Source: PFJX01 sp964393825
Lineage (GTDB): Bacteria; Pseudomonadota; Gammaproteobacteria; Burkholderiales; Thiobacillaceae
DNA length: 64,000 bases
Reading direction: 5' to 3'
Assembly: GCA_964393825.1 (NCBI GenBank)
Contig: CAYMUY010000010.1
Location: forward strand, 38,608-102,607
Shown here: piece after piece, positions 58,966 to 64,000 of the stretch
How the letters are laid out: each line of letters starts with the position of its first letter
Numbering within the stretch: the stretch's first letter is position 1
Position numbers and translations under genes: made by a program
The notes under the pieces: model-generated
Told to the model about the DNA's origin: nothing
Seen by the model: the letters and a program-made list of their open reading frames with translations, nothing else
The model's database searches: none

Positions 58966-59928
58966 ATGGATATCCTGCTGTTCGCGCCGGCCAACGGCGC
59001 TCCGCGCAAGCTTGACCAGATCGAGGCCCGGCCCGATGAAGGGTTCCTCTGGCTGGATTTCACCCGCGACCAGGACACGGGCTGGCACGAAACGGTCGCG
59101 CGCCTGGGCGGCAAGGTGCACGAAGGCCATGTCCGCGACAGCCTCAACCCCGCCCACCCCTCCTTCTTCGACAGCACCAGCGGCTACGACATGGTCATCT
59201 TTCGCGGCCTGGCGCCGGAGATGAAGGATGATCAGTTCAGCACCCATCCCGTCGCCTTCTTCCTGTTCGACCACATGCTGGTGACCGTGCAGCCGGGCGA
59301 GAGCCGCTCGGTACGCGCGGTGAAGGAACGCATGCTCAGCCAGAGCGGCCGCCAGCCGACCGACCCGGCGGCGCTGATGCATCTGATCCTGAACGCGATG
59401 GTGGACCGCTTTCTCGCCCTGCGCGAACCCCTGACCCGGCAGATGGAATACTGGACGGAGCGCCTCATCGACCCACGCCGACGCAGCGACAAGTGGTATC
59501 GGGTGATGAACCATCGCAAACAACTGCGCCGCCTGGAAATCCTCTGTGACGAGCAGGAGGACGCCCTCGTCTCCTGGCGCGACAGCACTCGCCAGGAACT
59601 CGGCGAAGGCCTGTTCGTGCGCTACACCGACCTGCTGGAACACATCCGCCGGGTCGGCAAGTTCGCCATCGGCCAGCAGCACGAGGTGGAAGGCCTGATG
59701 CAACTGCACTTCTCGGCGGTGGCGCATCGCACCAACGAAATCATGCGCCTGCTCACCGTGCTCTCCGCCATCTTCCTGCCGCTGACCCTGATCGCCGGCA
59801 TCTACGGCATGAATTTCGAGCACATGCCGGAACTGCACAGCCGCTACGGCTATTTCTTCACCCTCGCCGGCATGGTGCTGCTGGCCGCCATCCTGCTGGG
59901 CTGGTTCCGCTGGAAGAAGTGGTTCTGA
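58966..59928 (+). CDS. corA: CorA-family divalent metal transporter
   Basis: A 320-residue protein with a soluble N-terminal domain, a long stalk helix, and two C-terminal membrane helices (TVLSAIFLPLTLIAGIYG and YFFTLAGMVLLAAILLGWF). The selectivity motif Gly-Met-Asn is at 281-283 (YGMNFEHMPEL). ATG 58966 is used in place of an in-frame GTG/TTG at 58936 that touches the ruvB stop. Confidence 0.94.
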   Translation: MDILLFAPANGAPRKLDQIEARPDEGFLWLDFTRDQDTGWHETVARLGGKVHEGHVRDSLNPAHPSFFDSTSGYDMVIFRGLAPEMKDDQFSTHPVAFFLFDHMLVTVQPGESRSVRAVKERMLSQSGRQPTDPAALMHLILNAMVDRFLALREPLTRQMEYWTERLIDPRRRSDKWYRVMNHRKQLRRLEILCDEQEDALVSWRDSTRQELGEGLFVRYTDLLEHIRRVGKFAIGQQHEVEGLMQLHFSAVAHRTNEIMRLLTVLSAIFLPLTLIAGIYGMNFEHMPELHSRYGYFFTLAGMVLLAAILLGWFRWKKWF

Positions 59929-59958
59929 CTGCCCCGCCGCCAGGCTCTCACCCCGTCA

Positions 59959-60165
59959 TCAGCCACCATTGCGCAGGCTCATCGCCAGCCAGAACATGCG
60001 GCGGGCGGCTTCCGCCTTGCGCGCCGGACTGGTCTTGGGATGGGCGCTGCGCACCGGCGCCGCATCCGCCTGCAGGGTCGTGTCCTGCCGCGGCGGTTCC
60101 GGAGGCGCCGCCTGCGCCCCCCCGATCGACAACATCAGCAACAGTCCCAGGAATTCGGATGGCAT
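59959..60165 (-). CDS. Small secreted protein of unknown function, 68 aa
   Basis: Signal peptide PSEFLGLLLMLSIGGAQA, then a short Pro- and Arg-rich chain (APPEPPRQDTTL, SPARKAEAARRMFWLAMSL). GGAGG lies 5 bases before ATG 60165. Not recognised. It is divergent from ygfZ across a 271-base spacer with two palindromes. Confidence 0.55.
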   Translation of the reverse strand: MPSEFLGLLLMLSIGGAQAAPPEPPRQDTTLQADAAPVRSAHPKTSPARKAEAARRMFWLAMSLRNGG

Positions 60166-60248
60166 GATCGCCTCCTTCTTTGCCGTCCCTCGCCCCATGC
60201 GGGAGACCGTAGGGCCAGACTAGGACGGCGCGATCCCGCGGGTAAGCA

Positions 60249-60283
60249 ACCCGGTTGCAACCGGGTCGGCCAACCGGGTTGGC
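60249..60283. repeat. Two adjacent palindromes between divergent genes
   Basis: ACCCGGTTGCAACCGGGT (60249-60266) is a perfect 18-base palindrome, and GCCAACCGGGTTGGC (60269-60283) is a 15-base one. They share the AACCGGGT core and are 18.5 bp apart centre to centre, nearly two helical turns. The remaining intergenic sequence (60166-60436) shows no gene or RNA. Confidence 0.7.
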
Positions 60284-60436
60284 ACGCCCGGTCTGTCGGT
60301 ACGCACCTTGCCAGCATGGAAGAGTGCGGCTAACTTCCCGACACCGCCTGTGGCAACGCCGCCCTTGTCCCGACGCGATTCGCCCGCATATTCCGCTTCT
60401 GTTGGCTCCCCGCCCTAACACCTCGAGGTAACCCGC

Positions 60437-61459
60437 ATGACCGCATGGACCGATTTCCTGGCCGCCCAGGGCGCCACTCTGGAGGGCGACCGTGTCGCCC
60501 ACTTCGGCGCCGCCGCCGAGGAACTGCTCGCTGCCCGCGATGGCGCCGTCGTCGCCGATCTTTCCCACTACGGCCTGATCGCCTTTTCCGGCGAGGAAGC
60601 GCAGACCTTTTTGCACGCCCTGATCACCAACGACCTGCGCAACCTCGGCGAGAACACCGCCGTGTTCGCCGCCCACCTCTCGCCCAAGGGCCGCATGCTG
60701 GGCAACTTCCTGGTGATGAAGCGCGGCGGCGACCTGTTGCTTCTGCTGCCGGCCTCCTTGCGTGAAGCCCTGCAGAAACGCCTGTCCATGTACATCCTGC
60801 GTTCCAAGGTGAAGTCCCGTGACGCCAGTGGCGAATGGGTGCGCCTGGGCGTCTCCGGCCCCGGTTCCGACACCGCCGTCGCCAGCGTGCTGGGCCGCGC
60901 CGTGCCGGAAGGCATCATGGCCATGGCGCAGTCTGAGCTGGCCTTCGCGATCCGTCTCGGCGACCAGCGTTTCGACCTGTTCGTGGCGCCTGATGCCGCC
61001 ACCGCGACCTGGTCCGCGCTGACCACCAGCCACCGACCGGTCGGCGCCCCCGCCTGGGACTGGCTGCTGGTCAACGCCGGCATTCCCGCCGTGCTGCCGG
61101 CGACACAAGACCATTTCGTGCCGCAGATGGCGAACATGGAAGTGCTGGGCGGAGTGAGCTTCACCAAGGGCTGCTATCCCGGCCAGGAAATCGTGGCGCG
61201 CAGCCAGTACCTGGGCAAGGTCAAGCGGCGGCTGTTTCTCGCCCATCTCGACGCCGTGGCCAGTCCGGGACAGGAACTGTTCAGCGCCGACCTGCCCGAC
61301 CAGGCCGCCGGCCACATCGCCAACGTCGCGCCAGCCCCGGACGGCGGCTACGACGTGCTGGCGGTGGTGCACAGCAGCAGCGAGGAAGCCGGCGACGTGC
61401 GCCTGGGCCAGCGCGACGGCCCCCGCCTGACCTTCCGCGCCCTGCCCTATCCGGTGTGA
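60437..61459 (+). CDS. ygfZ: Folate-binding YgfZ/GcvT-family protein
   Basis: A 340-residue tetrahydrofolate-binding protein that helps maintain certain iron-sulfur enzymes. The family motif KGCYPGQE is at 244-251 and includes the key Cys246. DLSHYGLIAFSGEEAQTFLH and NDLRNLGENTAVFAAHLSPK are N-terminal family stretches. Start preceded by GAGGTAACCCGC. Overlaps the next gene by GTGA. Confidence 0.95.
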   Translation: MTAWTDFLAAQGATLEGDRVAHFGAAAEELLAARDGAVVADLSHYGLIAFSGEEAQTFLHALITNDLRNLGENTAVFAAHLSPKGRMLGNFLVMKRGGDLLLLLPASLREALQKRLSMYILRSKVKSRDASGEWVRLGVSGPGSDTAVASVLGRAVPEGIMAMAQSELAFAIRLGDQRFDLFVAPDAATATWSALTTSHRPVGAPAWDWLLVNAGIPAVLPATQDHFVPQMANMEVLGGVSFTKGCYPGQEIVARSQYLGKVKRRLFLAHLDAVASPGQELFSADLPDQAAGHIANVAPAPDGGYDVLAVVHSSSEEAGDVRLGQRDGPRLTFRALPYPV

Positions 61460-61761
61460 GCTACAGCTATTTCATCTGGTATCGGGTGGGCGACGACACC
61501 CGCGAAACCGAAACCGTCATCCGCCACATGATGGCGCGCCTGGCCTGCCGTGCAGGCATCTCCGGCCGCCTCCTGACCAAGCGCGGGGAGCCCCGCCTGT
61601 GGATGGAACTGTATGAGGGCGTCAGCGACCCCAACACCTTCGAGCGCCTGCTGGCCAGCGCCGTGGACGAATTCGACGTGGACATGTTCTGCGAAGACCG
61701 CCGCCACACGGAGTGTTTCGACCAGGACGCGGAAGCGGAAACGGCCTGCCGCGTGCCATGA
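61456..61761 (+). CDS. DUF4936 family protein
   Basis: A 101-residue protein, MSYSYFIWYRVGDDTRETET, with a ferredoxin-like pattern and the stretch PRLWMELYEGVSDPNTFERL. This DUF is often found just after ygfZ in betaproteobacteria. GTG start overlapping the ygfZ stop; its own stop overlaps the slmA ATG. Function unknown. Confidence 0.85.
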   Translation: MSYSYFIWYRVGDDTRETETVIRHMMARLACRAGISGRLLTKRGEPRLWMELYEGVSDPNTFERLLASAVDEFDVDMFCEDRRHTECFDQDAEAETACRVP

Positions 61762-62366
61762 GCATGACCCGCCCCGGCGAGCGCAAGCTCCAGATCCTGC
61801 ACACCCTGGCCGAGATGCTGGAGGCCCCCGCGGCGGAAAAGATCACCACTGCCAGCCTCGCCGCCCGCGTGGCAGTCTCGGAAGCCGCGCTCTATCGCCA
61901 CTTCGCCAGCAAGGCGCAGATGTACGAGGGTCTGATCGAGTTCATCGAGCACTCCCTGTTCGGTTATATCAACCGCATCGCCCAGGAGGAGACCGATGGC
62001 CTGCGTCAGGCGCGGGCCATCGCGCAGCTGCTGCTGGGCTTCGCGGAAAAGAACCGGGGCCTGGCGCGGGTGCTGACCGGCGAGGCGCTGGTCAACGAAA
62101 AACCCCGCCTGCAGGCACGGGTGAACCAGTTGCTCGACCGCGTCGAGACCAGCCTGAAGCAGTCCCTGCGCATCGCGGTCAGCCAGGGCGCGACCGCCAG
62201 CGATCCCGCCATCGTTGCCAATCTTATCCTGGCCTGGATCCAGGGACGCTGGCAGCAGTTCGTGAAAAGCGGTTTCCAGCGCCCGCCCCTGGCGGACTGG
62301 GATGAACAGTGGGCGATGCTGGCGCGCCCCTCTCCAACCGCGCCGACACACACTGACCTCACTTAG
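61758..62366 (+). CDS. slmA: Nucleoid occlusion factor SlmA (TetR family)
   Basis: A 202-residue protein closely resembling SlmA: helix-turn-helix ITTASLAARVAVSEAALYRH (about 27-46), then FASKAQMYEGLIEFIEHSLF and LGFAEKNRGLARVLTGEAL. SlmA bound to chromosomal sites blocks FtsZ ring formation over the nucleoid. ATG 61758 gives the ATGA overlap. It is the last gene of a three-gene unit and faces a hairpin at 62457-62481. Confidence 0.93.
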   Translation: MSMTRPGERKLQILHTLAEMLEAPAAEKITTASLAARVAVSEAALYRHFASKAQMYEGLIEFIEHSLFGYINRIAQEETDGLRQARAIAQLLLGFAEKNRGLARVLTGEALVNEKPRLQARVNQLLDRVETSLKQSLRIAVSQGATASDPAIVANLILAWIQGRWQQFVKSGFQRPPLADWDEQWAMLARPSPTAPTHTDLT

Positions 62367-62456
62367 CCCAAGCGGCTAGGTGACGCTGGACAACCGGCGG
62401 TGACCTGTAACTTTCGACCAAAGCACCGCCCACTCCAACCGGGGGTAAGTTCGGGG

Positions 62457-62481
62457 GTCCCTCGGCGTTGCGCCGAGGGAC
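62457..62481. terminator. Strong hairpin between convergent genes
   Basis: GTCCCTCGGCG (62457-62467), TTG loop, CGCCGAGGGAC (62471-62481): eleven perfect pairs, located between slmA and the convergent DUF302 gene. No T-run on either side, so it may act with Rho or only stabilise 3' ends. Confidence 0.55.
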
Positions 62482-62487
62482 GAGGGC

Positions 62488-63177
62488 TTACAGGTCGCCG
62501 TTGGCGGCCGCGTGCATGATGTTGTCCATCTTGTCACGGATATCGACGGCGTAATCCATCAGCTGGCTCGGTGCGCCCATCTTGCCGGAGATGGAATCCA
62601 GCCAGGATGTGTTCCAGTCCAGGGTCAGCACCCAGATGTTCTTGTCGGCATCTTCCATGATGGCGATGCGGCAGGGCAGGTAGACGATGGCCTCCGGAGC
62701 GTATTTCAGGATTTCACGGCCGGCAGCGATGTCGCAGTAATGGTAGACCTCCATGCGCGGGGCGTCGTTATCGCCCAGGACGGCGCGGATGTCCTTCCAC
62801 ATCGGGCTCTCGCCGACTTTCTTGAAGTTGAGCTGGTTGGCGCGCAGTTCCATGGACTGCTTGACGTCATCGAAGCTCAGGCCGGGCTTGGCCTGGTACT
62901 TGATGGCCATCAGGTTCATGACGTCCTTGATGTCCATGCGCGAGACCATGTTCATCATCGGCATCATCTTTTTCATCATCGCCTCTTTTTCCGAAGGCGG
63001 GATGGTGCGGGACATTTCATAGGGGCGGGTACCACGGCCACCGGGAGAGACCGGCAACACCAGCGGGCCGGCGGAAACCGGGACGTGGGTCAGGTAGGGA
63101 TTGGCGGCGGGGGCCTGTTGCGCGAAGGCGGGAACGGCCAGGGAAAGGGCCAGTGTGGCAATCAGCGTATGTTTCAT
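62488..63177 (-). CDS. Exported DUF302 protein with a methionine-rich segment
   Basis: A 229-residue protein with signal peptide LIATLALSLAVPAFA. A segment at about 67-90 holds ten Met in 24 residues (MMKKMMPMMNMVSRMD and on), then a DUF302 domain follows (VYHYCDIAAGREILKYAP, YLPCRIAIMEDADKNIWVL). DUF302 proteins are small, possibly metal- or sulfur-linked folds. Starts at 63186 and 63177 are both possible; AGGAAGG is 9 bases before the second. Confidence 0.82.
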   Translation of the reverse strand: MKHTLIATLALSLAVPAFAQQAPAANPYLTHVPVSAGPLVLPVSPGGRGTRPYEMSRTIPPSEKEAMMKKMMPMMNMVSRMDIKDVMNLMAIKYQAKPGLSFDDVKQSMELRANQLNFKKVGESPMWKDIRAVLGDNDAPRMEVYHYCDIAAGREILKYAPEAIVYLPCRIAIMEDADKNIWVLTLDWNTSWLDSISGKMGAPSQLMDYAVDIRDKMDNIMHAAANGDL

Positions 63178-63270
63178 CTTCGTCATCCTTCCTCGTGGAA
63201 ACGGGTTGTTGTAACGCGGCTGCCCGTGAGCGGAACCACCCCGGCGCACACCGCTGATGTTGGCGCGGGG

Positions 63271-63276
63271 ATTATA
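63271..63276 (-). promoter_or_regulatory. -10 box upstream of the DUF302 gene
   Basis: A perfect TATAAT on the minus strand about 94 bases before the start. The hexamer 17 bases further up (GACGAT) is a poor -35, so strength is uncertain. Confidence 0.45.
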
Positions 63277-63339
63277 ACCATCGACCCGCCCTGATCGTCC
63301 GCATCGATGATCCGGCTGCGCGTCCCACGCTGCCCGAAG

Positions 63340-63363
63340 CCCCGCCGTCATGCGAAGGCGGGG
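63340..63363 (-). terminator. Hairpin after the repeat-protein gene
   Basis: CCCCGCC (63340-63346) pairs with GGCGGGG (63357-63363) around a 10-base loop, 12 bases past the stop of the gene at 63375. Few T follow on the minus strand; weak evidence for termination. Confidence 0.4.
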
Positions 63364-63374
63364 TGCCTGTCAGG

Positions 63375-64000
63375 TTATTTGGCGGCTTCCACCGGCTTGA
63401 GGAACATCTGCATCAGCATCGCCGGATCCAGCGGCATGGCCGGGCTCGCCGACAAGGCCGGCACCGTGGCAGGGGCGGCTGCGGCAGGTTTGGCCGGCAC
63501 AGCGGCCTTGGCGGCGGGCGATCCCGCTGCCGGCGGAGCCAGGAACGGCATGAACGGGAGGGCCGGCGGGGACGCCGGCTGCTGTTGCGGTGCCTGCTTC
63601 TGCTCTACCGGTGTCTGCTTCTGCTCTGCTGCCGGTTGGCTGGGTTTACCGGCCTGGGCAGAAGGATTGAACGAACTGGGCGCGGCGGGCTGCACGCCAG
63701 CCTGCGGCATGGGCGGGAAATACGAAGCCGCGGGCGCTTCCACAGGCTGCGCCGCAGGTGCCTGAAACAGCATGAAGAACGGCGACTGCTGCGGGGGCTG
63801 CGCCTGGACCGGGTTGCCCTGCGGCATCGTGTTCGTGTGCTGGAACGGGTTGCCTTGCTGGAACGGGTTGCCTTGCTGGAACGGGTTGCCTTGCTGGAAC
63901 GGGTTGCCCTGCTGGAACGGGTTGCCCTGCTGGAACGGGTTGCCCTGCTGGAACGGGTTGCCCTGCTGGAACGGGTTGCCTTGCTGGAACGGGTTGCCTT
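63375..64000 (-). CDS. Pro/Gln/Ala-rich protein with QGNPFQ repeats (partial, N-terminus outside window)
   Basis: At least 207 residues. The visible N-terminal side consists of tandem Gln-Gly-Asn-Pro-Phe-Gln units, eight complete and one partial, then HTNTMPQGNPVQ, a disordered Pro/Ala/Gln-rich middle (EQKQTPVEQKQAPQQQPA) and a C-terminal helix LDPAMLMQMFLKPVEAAK. There is an internal ATG at 63827, but the repeats upstream of it are in the same frame, so the gene very likely starts beyond position 64000. No family recognised. Low-complexity composition suggests a surface, periplasmic or condensate-forming protein; that is speculation. Confidence 0.75.
   Translation of the reverse strand, partial: GNPFQQGNPFQQGNPFQQGNPFQQGNPFQQGNPFQQGNPFQQGNPFQQGNPFQHTNTMPQGNPVQAQPPQQSPFFMLFQAPAAQPVEAPAASYFPPMPQAGVQPAAPSSFNPSAQAGKPSQPAAEQKQTPVEQKQAPQQQPASPPALPFMPFLAPPAAGSPAAKAAVPAKPAAAAPATVPALSASPAMPLDPAMLMQMFLKPVEAAK
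63840..64000. repeat. 18-bp tandem repeat array (at least 8.9 copies)
   Basis: The unit CTGGAACGGGTTGCCTTG repeats without gaps from 63840 to the window edge. Units differ only at one position (CCTTG or CCCTG), a synonymous change. A diverged copy lies at 63804-63821. The array encodes the QGNPFQ repeats on the minus strand. Confidence 0.97.

Noticed and set aside
63375..63827. Repeat protein starting at ATG 63827
   Set aside because: The QGNPFQ repeats immediately upstream are in the same uninterrupted frame, so the protein most likely begins outside the window.
63840..64000. CRISPR array
   Set aside because: The 18-bp repeats are contiguous without spacers and encode a regular hexapeptide.

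Overview
The window is 64 kb of gene-dense, high-GC DNA with no rRNA or tRNA and no gap longer than about 300 bases without a gene. Gene content and order suggest a Gram-negative betaproteobacterium, perhaps of the Nitrosomonadales/Rhodocyclales type. The pointers are a complete exosortase A (XrtA) exopolysaccharide locus, MlaA, YhdP, SlmA, a ygfZ-DUF4936-slmA run, yebC-ruvC, and a divergent glnE near yhdP. The genus cannot be named from the sequence alone.

Layout. 1-7.4 kb: the 5' end of a probable glnE (minus), then acs, a HIT-fold GDP-hexose phosphorylase-like gene and yhdP (plus). 7.4-11.1 kb: metH (minus). 11.2-33.0 kb: one minus-strand block of 18 tightly packed genes, mostly overlapping by ATGA/GTGA. 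It runs from an outer-membrane export lipoprotein through chain-length regulator, tyrosine autokinase, beta-barrel protein, ATPase, wecB, deacetylase, FemAB-like protein, glycosyltransferases, an XrtA-EpsI fusion and an AsnB-like amidotransferase. It ends in a less canonical tail: CapK-like adenylating enzyme, alpha/alpha-toroid protein, formyltransferase-like protein and O-ligase/polymerase. 33.1-36.5 kb: two small unknown genes (minus), then mlaA, greB, an SH3-domain protein and a DEDDy exonuclease (plus). 36.4-42.9 kb: a minus-strand iron/haem operon (hemP, OprB-like porin, a 63-aa protein, imelysin, DUF1111 dihaem protein, second imelysin, DUF1513) behind a promoter with a Fur-like site. 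43.0-47.2 kb: a P-loop protein, a DyP peroxidase, an unknown lipoprotein and an OmpA-type lipoprotein. 47.4-53.2 kb: nfeD-slipin, an MscS channel and a SARP/BTAD-type regulator. 53.2-59.9 kb: a cytochrome c-truncated haemoglobin fusion (minus), then yebC, ruvC, a UbiA-family prenyltransferase, ruvA, an antisense VanZ-like gene, a type IV pilin-like gene, ruvB and corA. 60-64 kb: a small secreted protein, ygfZ-DUF4936-slmA, a DUF302 protein with a Met-rich segment, and the 3' part of a protein with tandem six-residue repeats running off the window.

How the genes work together. The XrtA block can supply, modify, polymerise, ligate and export a polysaccharide and process PEP-CTERM proteins, but no PEP-CTERM substrate and no PrsK/PrsR regulator is present here. 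The hemP-to-DUF1513 operon reads as an iron-responsive periplasmic uptake system. The most unusual points are the CapK/toroid/formyltransferase tail of the EPS operon, the cytochrome-globin fusion, the pilin/VanZ overlap inside a split ruvCAB locus, the hexapeptide-repeat protein and a family of REP-like palindromes.
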